A stretch of DNA of 64,000 nucleotides, taken from CADEED01 sp963839685. Its GTDB lineage: Bacteria; Pseudomonadota; Gammaproteobacteria; Steroidobacterales; Steroidobacteraceae. Below are positions 51,736 to 58,919 of the stretch, piece after piece (within the stretch, counting starts at the first letter, position 1; every line of letters starts with the position of its first letter). The notes under the pieces were generated by a model. That model was given only the letters and a program-made list of their open reading frames with translations. It ran no database searches and was not told where the DNA came from. The DNA lies in NCBI GenBank assembly GCA_963839685.1, contig CAWIVS010000011.1:744001-808000 (forward strand). The letters are read 5' to 3'. Both the position numbers and the translations under genes were made by a program.

Positions 51736-51757
51736 GTCAGCGCCGGGTCAGCGCCGG
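51736..51757. promoter_or_regulatory. Tandem 11-base direct repeat, candidate winged-helix binding site
   Basis: GTCAGCGCCGG occurs twice without a spacer (51736-51746, 51747-51757), about one helical turn apart. It lies in the 119-base divergent region between the CadC-like regulator and the gene at 51818. OmpR/PhoB-type domains typically bind tandem direct repeats with this spacing. Chance repeat not excluded. Confidence 0.4.
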
Positions 51758-51817
51758 TCTATCGCGTCGGGAATCCGTTTGGCGCGACCCTTCTGCCGCC
51801 CGCAGAAGGAGGACGTC

Positions 51818-52528
51818 ATGAACGTAACCGCGCATCGCAGCATGTCTATTGCCCTGTCGGTTCAGACCCCAAAGCCGGTGCCGCCCGTGGACCCCAACGG
51901 ACCCGGTCCCAGACCGCCGCCGAAGCATCTTTCGGCGCGGGCGTTGACCGCGTTAGTTAGTCAGCTGACGACCGGGTATCCCAATCCAGACGGCCCGGAA
52001 GACGCTCCGGGCCCCCTCGATCCCTACATTCGCAAGGCGCTGGAGCATTCAGTGATCGGATCCAACGTGGGCACCAATCTGTGGCGGGTGATCGCCGAAA
52101 AACATCCGGAAATCTGGGACGTGATCGGGGGCGATCCTGCTTCAACAGTCGCGTTGAATCCGCAGCCCCTGCCGCCCCGGTCCGCGTTCCTGGCAGCCGT
52201 CATCCTGGGAGTCGCCCAACGAATGACAGATGTGTGCGAGTTGGCCGACCTCATCCCCCGTCCGGGCGGCGAGCGCGGCTCCATCCTCGTGGCGGGCCAC
52301 GTCGCGAAATTCGTCGATGACATCTGCGCCAATGGCCTGCGCATCAAGTGGCCGTTCCCGTGGCCGGCGCCGCCCTGGTTCAGTGAGAGCCTGAACGGCG
52401 CGGATCTGATCGTCATGGGCACCCAGTTTCAGCAATGCGCCGTGATCGCGATGGATCGCGAACTCGGTCGAATCTTCGCGGATGCCGCGCATGCACTGCT
52501 CGAGGCGGGTGCGGCGCGACTCATTTGA
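51818..52528 (+). CDS. Unknown protein with LNPQPLPP motif
   Basis: 236 residues from the ATG at 51818, preceded by AGAAGGAGG five to twelve bases upstream. The N-terminus is Pro-rich (TPKPVPPVDPNGPGPRPPP) without an export signal. A helical middle carries the motif VALNPQPLPPR, which recurs in poorly studied bacterial proteins. The C-terminal half is soluble alpha/beta with a Trp/Pro-rich loop (IKWPFPWPAPPWF). Divergent from a CadC-like regulator that may control it. A hairpin terminator follows about 100 bases downstream. Function unknown. Confidence 0.7.
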   Translation: MNVTAHRSMSIALSVQTPKPVPPVDPNGPGPRPPPKHLSARALTALVSQLTTGYPNPDGPEDAPGPLDPYIRKALEHSVIGSNVGTNLWRVIAEKHPEIWDVIGGDPASTVALNPQPLPPRSAFLAAVILGVAQRMTDVCELADLIPRPGGERGSILVAGHVAKFVDDICANGLRIKWPFPWPAPPWFSESLNGADLIVMGTQFQQCAVIAMDRELGRIFADAAHALLEAGAARLI

Positions 52529-52625
52529 CAGGCAGGTTTTGAGCAAAGGCCAGGGGTCACGATTTCGTTCGCTACCCCCGGGCGAGTGGGTTTCCTCCCA
52601 CCGCGGCCCCCGGCCTTCTCTTTGT

Positions 52626-52659
52626 GGGGACGGACCAGGACGTCTGTCCCCTTCTTTTT
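52626..52659 (+). terminator. Hairpin with T-run, terminator / REP-like element E
   Basis: GGGGACGGAC pairs with GTCTGTCCCC (one mismatch) across a short loop and is followed by TTCTTTTT. It has the form of an intrinsic terminator for the gene ending at 52528. The stem shares the GGGGAC core of the REP-like family. Confidence 0.6.
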
Positions 52660-52714
52660 ATGAGATAGCTAGGCACGCTGCTGCGCGCTATCGGGCGCTC
52701 GAGTAGTTCGAGCA

Positions 52715-52744
52715 TTGACATGTGACCAAAAGGTCACATATAGT
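52715..52744 (+). promoter_or_regulatory. ArsR-gene promoter with operator in the spacer
   Basis: TTGACA (52715-52720) and TATAGT (52739-52744) are 18 bases apart. The spacer consists exactly of the perfect palindrome TGTGACC-AAAA-GGTCACA (52721-52738). A repressor bound there would block RNA polymerase, as expected for autoregulated ArsR proteins. The predicted transcript start is at about the ATG (52752), so the message may be leaderless. Confidence 0.75.
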
Positions 52745-52751
52745 CCGCGCC

Positions 52752-53096
52752 ATGATCAACGACGATCTGGTGTTCAAAGCCCTGGCCGATTCTTCGCGCA
52801 GGTTCCTGCTGGACCTGCTGCATAAGCGTGACGGCCAGACGCTGGGCGAACTGGAATGGGAACTCGAGATGACCCGCTTTGGGGTCATGAAGCATCTGAA
52901 GGTGCTGGAGGAAGCGGGGCTGATCATCACGCGGCGCGATGGCCGCGAAAAACTTCATTTCCTCAATGCCATGCCCATTCGTCTAATTCACGACCGCTGG
53001 ATCGACAAATACAAGGAGCGCCAGTTGTCGGCGCTCGCGGATCTGAAAACCACATTGGAGAAAGCGAAATGTCAGCCGTTGCGCAAGAGAGCCTGA
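52752..53096 (+). CDS. ArsR-family winged-helix repressor
   Basis: 114 residues from the ATG at 52752. An earlier GTG at 52722 falls in the operator and is rejected. Fold markers: FKALADSSRRFLLDLLHKRDGQTLGELE, recognition helix TRFGVMKHLKVLEEAGLI and wing TRRDGREKLHFL. No metal-binding Cys motif is present, so it belongs to the branch paired with SRPBCC/AHSA1 proteins rather than to arsenic sensors. The downstream SRPBCC gene overlaps its 3' end by 28 bases, and both are driven by the promoter at 52715. Confidence 0.93.
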   Translation: MINDDLVFKALADSSRRFLLDLLHKRDGQTLGELEWELEMTRFGVMKHLKVLEEAGLIITRRDGREKLHFLNAMPIRLIHDRWIDKYKERQLSALADLKTTLEKAKCQPLRKRA

Positions 53097-53578
53097 ATCC
53101 CAACTCAACCACCCACATCCACGAGATCTACATCAAGGCGGAAGCCGCCGCGATCTGGGATGCATTGACCAAGCCCGAATGGACCTCGCGCTACGGCTAC
53201 CGCGCGCTGTCGAACTACGAGCTCAAGCCCGGTGGGAAATTCCGCTGCCTGGCGAACGAGCAGATGAAAAAGATGGGCCTGCCCGAGCTCATCATCGACG
53301 GCGAAGTCATCGAGGTGAAGCCGCCTCACAAGCTGGTACAGAGTTATCGCTTCCTGTTCAACGAGGCGCACGTCAAGGAAGGCTTCACACGCATCACCTG
53401 GGAAGTGGTCCCCACCGGCAAGGGTTTCTGCCGCGTCACGGTGACGCACGACACTGGCAGCGCGCTGATGATGTCCGGCGCCACGCAGAGCAAGTACAGC
53501 GAGCAGGGCGGTGGCGGGTGGAACTGGATCCTGAGCGACCTCAAGTCGCTGCTCGAAACCGGCAAGACGATGAGCTGA
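53069..53578 (+). CDS. SRPBCC / AHSA1-like domain protein
   Basis: 169 residues from the ATG at 53069 (GGAG upstream). Typical START-like features: HIHEIYIKAEAAAIWDALTKPEWTSRY, LKPGGKFRC, EVIEVKPPHKLVQSY, TWEVVPTGKGFCRVTVTHD and GGWNWILSDLKSLLETG. The fold makes a hydrophobic ligand pocket. In this arrangement ArsR and AHSA1 partner proteins are widespread, often for stress or small-molecule responses, but the ligand is unknown. Translationally coupled to the repressor. Confidence 0.92.
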   Translation: MSAVAQESLNPNSTTHIHEIYIKAEAAAIWDALTKPEWTSRYGYRALSNYELKPGGKFRCLANEQMKKMGLPELIIDGEVIEVKPPHKLVQSYRFLFNEAHVKEGFTRITWEVVPTGKGFCRVTVTHDTGSALMMSGATQSKYSEQGGGGWNWILSDLKSLLETGKTMS

Positions 53579-53582
53579 CGCG

Positions 53583-54002
53583 TCAGGCCGCCTTGTGCGC
53601 GAGCCCGGCTTCGCGCATGGTCTGCGACAACACGCCGTAGGTCTTGATCCAGGCGGACTTGACCTCCGGCGTGAAGTCGGCGCGCAGCGACTGCTCGAGC
53701 GTCCAAAGCAGGGCGATTCCGACCGTGCCGTAATGCTCGTCGCGGACTCCGTATGCGACGTGGCGCGTGCCGAGCTCCCGAACTACCGGCAGCAGCGCAT
53801 CGAGCCGATCCAGGCCGCGCACCGCGGCCGTGATCATCTGCATGAGCTTCGCGCCCTGCTGTTCCATGTCGCCCGTGAACAGCGAGCGCAGCCCGGGATC
53901 CAGGCCAAACAGTTTTAGATAGAACAAGTCCGCGGCCGCATTCTTGTTGGGCAGCACTTTTCGCCAACTGAGCTGGACTAACAGGATATCTTCGTGGGTC
54001 AT
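53583..54002 (-). CDS. Single-domain globin (flavohemoglobin-like heme domain)
   Basis: 139 residues. The proximal heme ligand is His 81 (in LGTRHVAYGV), with Phe about 42 as the CD1 position and HYGTVGIALLWTLEQ following, matching Vitreoscilla-type/flavohemoglobin globin domains. No reductase domain is fused. It would bind O2 or NO in the cytoplasm. It converges on the SRPBCC gene with a four-base gap and stands alone otherwise. Confidence 0.9.
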   Translation of the reverse strand: MTHEDILLVQLSWRKVLPNKNAAADLFYLKLFGLDPGLRSLFTGDMEQQGAKLMQMITAAVRGLDRLDALLPVVRELGTRHVAYGVRDEHYGTVGIALLWTLEQSLRADFTPEVKSAWIKTYGVLSQTMREAGLAHKAA

Positions 54003-54207
54003 GGCACCTCCGTGTCCCCTCGCATGACTGAGAGAGCAAGCGCTGTGCCATCTGGACTGGTTCCGTTTGCGGACTGCGAAGCGTGTAGCGAGGATTTCGC
54101 TCGTTTCTCAGCGATAGAGCGCACCGAACGGGCGCTTGATGCACCGCCACTCGCCCGGGCTTGGGGCATTTGACAGTGTTTCCCGCATAATGCGGCGCTG
54201 CACTGCC

Positions 54208-54432
54208 ATGCGAATCCTCAAGGTAAAAGTCAAACCGGGAGCGCGCGAGGAAATGCTCAGCCAACTCGTCGACGGTAGCTGGCTGGCGGCCGTGAAGGCG
54301 CCGCCCGTCGACGGCAAGGCAAACGCCGCACTGATTGCACTGGTCGCAAGGCAGTTCGGATTGCGCAAGGCGCAGGTATCAATCCGCAGCGGTGCGTCAG
54401 GCAGGATGAAACTGGTGGAACTCGAGGACTGA
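54208..54432 (+). CDS. DUF167 / YggU family protein
   Basis: 74 residues from the ATG at 54208; upstream in-frame codons are non-conserved. Core motifs KVKVKPGAREE and APPVDGKANAALIALVARQFG followed by SIRSGASGRMKLVEL match the YggU/DUF167 family, small alpha/beta proteins of unknown function conserved across bacteria and eukaryotes. The next gene starts six bases after the stop. Confidence 0.93.
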   Translation: MRILKVKVKPGAREEMLSQLVDGSWLAAVKAPPVDGKANAALIALVARQFGLRKAQVSIRSGASGRMKLVELED

Positions 54433-54437
54433 ACGGA

Positions 54438-55142
54438 ATGATCACCCTCCACACCTTCGGTCCGGCCTTCGGGCTTCCGGATCCCAGTCCCTTCGTCATG
54501 AAGGCAGAAATGTTGCTGAAGCTTGCGGGTCTGCCATACGAAACGACGAACCGCGGCTTCCGCGGGGCGCCCAAGGGCAAACTACCGTACATTCGCGACG
54601 CCGAAACCCTGGTCGCCGACTCGACTCTGATCCGCTTCTACCTGGAGCAGAAATACCAGATCGACTTCGACCGTGCGCTGTCGGCGCACGACCGGGGCGT
54701 CGCGTGGTCGGTGGAGAAGATGCTCGAGGACCACATGTACTGGATCATGGTCTACTGGCGCTGGCTCAACGAGGAGAACTTCGCGCGCGGCCCGAGGAGT
54801 TTCTTCAAGCGCGCGCCCGCGCTGATCCGCCCACTCGCGGAGAAGTTCGTGCTCAGGCGAATCCGCAGCACGCTGCATGGTCACGGCATTGGCCGTCACT
54901 CCGAAACGGAGACCACCGCCATGGCGGCTCGGGGCATCGATGCGCTCGCGCAGATCCTCGGCGACAACCGCTACTTTCTCGGCGCGCAGACCTGCGGGGC
55001 GGATGCGACGGTGTTCGCGTTCGTGGCCTGCGTGCTGACGCCGGTGTTCCAGTCACCGGTGCGCGACAAGATGATGAGCGCAGCCAATCTGGTCGCCTAC
55101 CACGAGCGCATGATGAAAGAGTTCTTCCCCACCTTCGCATAA
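54438..55142 (+). CDS. Glutathione S-transferase family protein (metaxin/FAXC-like)
   Basis: 234 residues. The thioredoxin-like N-domain contains SPFVMKAEMLLKLAGLPYE, APKGKLPYI and the glutathione-site Glu/Asp-Ser (VADSTLIRFYLEQKY). The all-helical C-domain has the GADATVFAFVA segment typical of metaxin/FAXC-type GSTs, a group of unclear substrate. Closely follows yggU-like gene. Its stop lies in the REP-like hairpin at 55142. Confidence 0.9.
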   Translation: MITLHTFGPAFGLPDPSPFVMKAEMLLKLAGLPYETTNRGFRGAPKGKLPYIRDAETLVADSTLIRFYLEQKYQIDFDRALSAHDRGVAWSVEKMLEDHMYWIMVYWRWLNEENFARGPRSFFKRAPALIRPLAEKFVLRRIRSTLHGHGIGRHSETETTAMAARGIDALAQILGDNRYFLGAQTCGADATVFAFVACVLTPVFQSPVRDKMMSAANLVAYHERMMKEFFPTFA

Positions 55143-55192
55143 ATGGGGACATTCCTATTTTCCGGCTCTCGGAAAATAGGAATGTCCCCATT
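55142..55192. repeat. REP-like perfect hairpin F
   Basis: Two perfect 23-base arms (55142-55164 and 55170-55192) starting AATGGGGACATTCCTATTTT, with a five-base loop. It overlaps the last base of the GST stop and two bases of the lactonase stop, so it is the shared 3' end of two convergent genes. Confidence 0.88.
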
Positions 55193-56315
55193 AATTCAGG
55201 AACACGACACCCATGGGCTTCACGATGGGAATGGGTTCGCCCTTTGGCGAAAGTTCGCCAGTCTTCGCATCGACGGCGAACACGGTGAGGCTGCCACCTT
55301 CCTGGTTGCTCACGATGAGCCACTTGCCGCTCGGGTCGAAGGTGAAATAGCGCGGCACTTTGCCGCGTGACGGCACCCGCTGGCGCAGCGTGAGCTCGCC
55401 GGTGCGCGCATCGATCGAGTACGTCGCGATGCTGTCGTGTCCGCGGTTCGAGACGTACAGGAACTTGCCATCGTTTCGCACCGCGATTTCCGCCGCGCTG
55501 CTGGGTTCCTTGTAATCGGCCGGCAGCGTCTTCACGGCCTGGAACTGCGTCAGCGTCCCCTTGCCCGAGTCCCAGTTGAAGGCGACGACTTCGTTGGACA
55601 GCTCCTGTGCACCGTACAACCACCTGCCGTTCGGATGAAATGCGAGGTGCCGCGGCCCCGAACCGCCATTGACCTTGAAGAACGGCGGCTCATTGGCCGC
55701 GAGCTTGCCGGTCTTTTCATCGAATCGGTACACCACGATGTGATCGGTGCCGAGATCAGCCACGAGGCCGAAGCTATTGGTCGGATCGGTGCGGATCCAG
55801 TGTGCGTACGGCTTGGTCTGGCGCTGCGGATGTACGCTCGACCCTGTGTGTTCGACGAACGCGGTCTGTTGATCCAGCGAACCGTCGGCGGCCAGCGAAT
55901 ACACTTCGACGTATCCGCCGCCGTAGTTGGCATCGAGCACATAGCGACCAGTGTTGTCGACGCTCACGTAACTCGGGCCACGTCCCTTGGATTCCTTGTA
56001 GTTCAGCAGCCGCAGCGCACCGGTCTTCCGATCTTCCACGGCGAATGCACTCACACCGCCGGGCGTGCCGGCGTTGCACAGGTACAGCCGGCTGCCGTCA
56101 GCGGACAGCGTGAAATGCGAGGGGTCGCGTGTCTCAATGGTGAGCTTCGGCGACGACAAGGTACCCGTGTTCGCATCGAACTCGGCAACGGCAATTCCCA
56201 TCCGGTCCGGATTCTGCGTAGCGACGTAAAGCAGCGAATTGTTAGCCATGGCGAAAGATGTGAGACCCGCGCCCAGCGCGGCCAAGAGAATGATGAATCG
56301 AAGCAACTGATTCAT
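55191..56315 (-). CDS. Secreted lactonase-family seven-bladed beta-propeller
   Basis: 374 residues from the ATG at 56315 with signal peptide (LLRFIILLAALGAGLTSFAMA). Propeller repeats carry the family signatures of 6-phosphogluconolactonase/YbhE: PSYVSVDNTGRYVLDANYGGGYVEVY, AHWIRTDPTNSFGLVADLGTD, GPRHLAFHPNGRWLYG, PRYFTFDPSGKWLIVSNQE. The export signal argues against the cytosolic pentose-phosphate enzyme. A periplasmic sugar-lactone hydrolase is likelier. Single gene. Confidence 0.9.
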   Translation of the reverse strand: MNQLLRFIILLAALGAGLTSFAMANNSLLYVATQNPDRMGIAVAEFDANTGTLSSPKLTIETRDPSHFTLSADGSRLYLCNAGTPGGVSAFAVEDRKTGALRLLNYKESKGRGPSYVSVDNTGRYVLDANYGGGYVEVYSLAADGSLDQQTAFVEHTGSSVHPQRQTKPYAHWIRTDPTNSFGLVADLGTDHIVVYRFDEKTGKLAANEPPFFKVNGGSGPRHLAFHPNGRWLYGAQELSNEVVAFNWDSGKGTLTQFQAVKTLPADYKEPSSAAEIAVRNDGKFLYVSNRGHDSIATYSIDARTGELTLRQRVPSRGKVPRYFTFDPSGKWLIVSNQEGGSLTVFAVDAKTGELSPKGEPIPIVKPMGVVFLN

Positions 56316-56419
56316 GGGTCGCAAGCATGCCACACGGCATACCACCGGCGGTTGCGTTATACGCTACCAGCCGCCTTTTCGGCGGGTGCGCGGCAAGGTG
56401 CGCGTATACTCCGCCGCCG

Positions 56420-57412
56420 ATGCAGCCATCGCACCGCCGCGCCGAATTGGACCAGATCGCCGGGCACTATTCGCTCGATTCCGCGGGCGTCGACGCGCTC
56501 CTCGAGCTTGCCGAGGCGCGGCCCGCAGCCGGCGCCAGTCACCGGTTCCTCGCGCGCATGATGCGCATCGGCGGCATTTTGTCGCTCGCCGCCGGGGTGG
56601 TGTTTTTCGTCGCCGCGAACTGGAGCAAGTTCGCGGTTTTTGGCCGCTTTGCGCTGCTCGAACTGTTGCTCGTGGCCTGTGCGGTGGTTGCGCTGTTGAA
56701 GCCACCTCCCGCCAACGTGGGTCGCGCCGCACTCTTCCTGGGGTTCATCACCACCGGCGCGTTGCTGGCGCTGTTCGGTCAGACCTACCAGACCGGAGCC
56801 GACGTCTACGAGTTGTTCCTCAGCTGGGCTTTGTTAGGTCTGCCCATCGCCATCCTGGCGAACTGGAGCGTGGCGTCGGCGGCGTGGTTGCTGGTGCTGA
56901 ATACGGCGCTGGCGCTCTACTTTGGCTGGACACCGGCGGGCGGCCTTTTCTGGACGCTGTTCGCCACCTGGCATTTCAATCCAGCCAACTTCCTCGTGGC
57001 GGCGCTCTGGCTCAATGTGATTCTGTGGCTTGGCTTCGAACGAGCGAATCTCACCGCGGTGCCCGGTTGGGTGCGGCGAATCGCAATCTTTTTCGCGTTC
57101 GTATTCGGGACCTGGGTGGGCATCCTGTGCGTCGTTGAGCATGATGTGAGCGCCTGGGTGCTGCCCGGCCTCGTGGCCGCGATGCTGCTGACCGCCTTGC
57201 AAACATTGCGCACGCGCACCGACATATTCCCGCTCGCCGCCGTCATGGCGACGTTCGTCATCGTGAGCATGGTGTGGCTGGCCGACGTGACCAACTTCAA
57301 GGACGAAGGGGTGTTGCTGTTGATGGCGCTGTGGTTGATCGGTTGCTCAACGCTGGCCGGGCGGATCCTTGCGGTGACCGCGCGTCAATGGCGCGAGGAA
57401 GGCGCAACATGA
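56420..57412 (+). CDS. DUF2157 membrane protein
   Basis: 330 residues from the ATG at 56420. A short cytoplasmic helical N-domain (RRAELDQIAGHYSLDSAGVDALLELAE) precedes about eight to nine membrane helices; AGVVFFVAANWSKFAVFGRF is the DUF2157 hallmark. First gene of a three-gene operon with DUF4401 and GDYXXLXY proteins; the next ATG overlaps its stop. The trio is conserved in many Proteobacteria without an assigned function. Confidence 0.9.
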   Translation: MQPSHRRAELDQIAGHYSLDSAGVDALLELAEARPAAGASHRFLARMMRIGGILSLAAGVVFFVAANWSKFAVFGRFALLELLLVACAVVALLKPPPANVGRAALFLGFITTGALLALFGQTYQTGADVYELFLSWALLGLPIAILANWSVASAAWLLVLNTALALYFGWTPAGGLFWTLFATWHFNPANFLVAALWLNVILWLGFERANLTAVPGWVRRIAIFFAFVFGTWVGILCVVEHDVSAWVLPGLVAAMLLTALQTLRTRTDIFPLAAVMATFVIVSMVWLADVTNFKDEGVLLLMALWLIGCSTLAGRILAVTARQWREEGAT

Positions 57413-58410
57413 ACGACCTCATTGAAGCACTGCGTGCGCGCGGCGTGATCGCGGCCGATGCGCCGGCGCCGCCGGAGGAAACGACGCACCGGCCCTGGTT
57501 CGTCGCGCTGATGCTCGGATTCGCGGGCTGGCTCGCCGGAATTTTCCTGCTGGCCTTCGTCTTCATGTTTCTCGAGCTCAAGTCCACGAGCGCCATCCTG
57601 CTGCTGGGCCTGTTGTTGGCGGGTTCCGCCTGGGCGTTGTATTTCGCCGATCGCAGCGCGGTATTTCTCGACCAGCTCGCACTCGCGCTGTCCATCGCCG
57701 GCCAATGCGCGATAGGGTGGGCGCTGCTCGAGGATGTCCGTTCGGGTCTGACGATTTCCGCGACCTTGCTGGTGCTGCAGCTCGTCGTGCTGCTCGTCAT
57801 GCCTAACAAGACGGCGAGGACGCTGGCGGCGCTGTTCGCCACCATCGCATGGGTTTACACGGTACGGTTCCTCGTGCGCGGCGGCCAATTTGAAGACATG
57901 TTCGACGACTTTGACAGGCGCCCCGGGCAATCCGAAGTGTGGGCCGTGCCGCTTGCCTGGCTGCTCACGTGGGCGCCAATGCTGCTGGCCGCGGGCTGGC
58001 TGACGAGACGCGAGAACATCTGGATGGCCCATGGCCTGCGGGTGTTCGCCCGGCCAGTGCTCACCGGCTTGTTGCTGGGGCTGTCGCTCGGTGGCATGGC
58101 CACCGAGCCGTTCGTTACGCTCGCGCTCGGTGTCGACGCCCTCGGTGTGCAGGTGAGCTGGATGGCGCTGTTCCCGTTGTTGTCGATCGCGTTGGCGATG
58201 TTTTCGGCCTGGTGCGCGTTCCAGCTTCGCAGCTACGGGCTGCTGGGCTTCGCCGTCTTCGCGGCGCTGGTGCACCTTGCGCGGTTCTACTATCTCTACG
58301 GCACCAGCCTCATGTGGAAATCCGTGATCATGTTGTGCCTGGGCGTGGTGACGCTCGGCGTCGGCGCACTGATTCAGCAACGCATCGCCTCCCACGGGAG
58401 TGCCAGGTGA
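57409..58410 (+). CDS. DUF4401 membrane protein
   Basis: 333 residues, ATG overlapping the DUF2157 stop. About nine membrane helices; WFVALMLGFAGWLAGIFLL, the ALYFADRSAVFLDQLALALSIAGQ stretch and FFYYLYGTSL-like C-terminal helix match DUF4401. Its own stop overlaps the GTG of the third gene. With both neighbours it should form a membrane complex; function is not known. Confidence 0.9.
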   Translation: MNDLIEALRARGVIAADAPAPPEETTHRPWFVALMLGFAGWLAGIFLLAFVFMFLELKSTSAILLLGLLLAGSAWALYFADRSAVFLDQLALALSIAGQCAIGWALLEDVRSGLTISATLLVLQLVVLLVMPNKTARTLAALFATIAWVYTVRFLVRGGQFEDMFDDFDRRPGQSEVWAVPLAWLLTWAPMLLAAGWLTRRENIWMAHGLRVFARPVLTGLLLGLSLGGMATEPFVTLALGVDALGVQVSWMALFPLLSIALAMFSAWCAFQLRSYGLLGFAVFAALVHLARFYYLYGTSLMWKSVIMLCLGVVTLGVGALIQQRIASHGSAR

Positions 58411-58865
58411 AGCCCGGCATAGTGCGCGCCGGGATTGCTGCCGCGGTCGCCTTGGTCTTGGTCGCCGTCAACCATTCCATCGTCGCCAAGGAGCGCATCA
58501 AGACCCAGGGTGAGCGCATCTATCTCGCGCTCGCGCCGGTGGATCCGCGCTCGCTGATGCAGGGCGATTACATGGCGCTGCGCTTCGAGATCACCAGGCA
58601 CATTTCGACCGACGCCAGCGGCACCGCCGGGTTGCTGGTGGGGCCGAATGGTGTGGCGACATTCAACCCCGATCAGAACGCCCCGGGGCTGCGCATTCGT
58701 TATCGCATTCGCAACGGCGAGGTGTGGCTGGGCACTAACGCGTACTTTTTTGAAGAGGGCGCGGCCCGACACTACCAGGGCGCGCGCTTTGGAGAGTTTC
58801 GCGTGGATCGGAAAAGCGGCGAGGCGGTGCTGGTGGGGCTGGCGGAGCAGGCTGCAGACAAATAG
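58407..58865 (+). CDS. GDYXXLXY family protein
   Basis: 152 residues beginning at a GTG that overlaps the upstream stop. One N-terminal membrane helix (GIAAAVALVLVAVNHSI), then a periplasmic beta domain with the defining MQGDYMALRFE motif. Third member of the DUF2157-DUF4401-GDYXXLXY operon. The signal anchor faces the domain outward. Tail ends before a 54-base gap to the S9 peptidase. Confidence 0.9.
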   Translation: MKPGIVRAGIAAAVALVLVAVNHSIVAKERIKTQGERIYLALAPVDPRSLMQGDYMALRFEITRHISTDASGTAGLLVGPNGVATFNPDQNAPGLRIRYRIRNGEVWLGTNAYFFEEGAARHYQGARFGEFRVDRKSGEAVLVGLAEQAADK

Positions 58866-58919
58866 TCGATATACTCGGCAGCCTCACAAGACGCTCGGCT
58901 TCCAGGAGCCCGGACTCTC

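Noticed and set aside
52722..52751. GTG start for the ArsR gene
   Set aside because: It would place the operator palindrome and -10 element within the coding sequence; the ATG at 52752 matches the family N-terminus.
55191..56315. Cytosolic 6-phosphogluconolactonase of the pentose phosphate pathway
   Set aside because: The protein has a signal peptide and lies with no pentose-phosphate genes, so a periplasmic lactonase is likelier.
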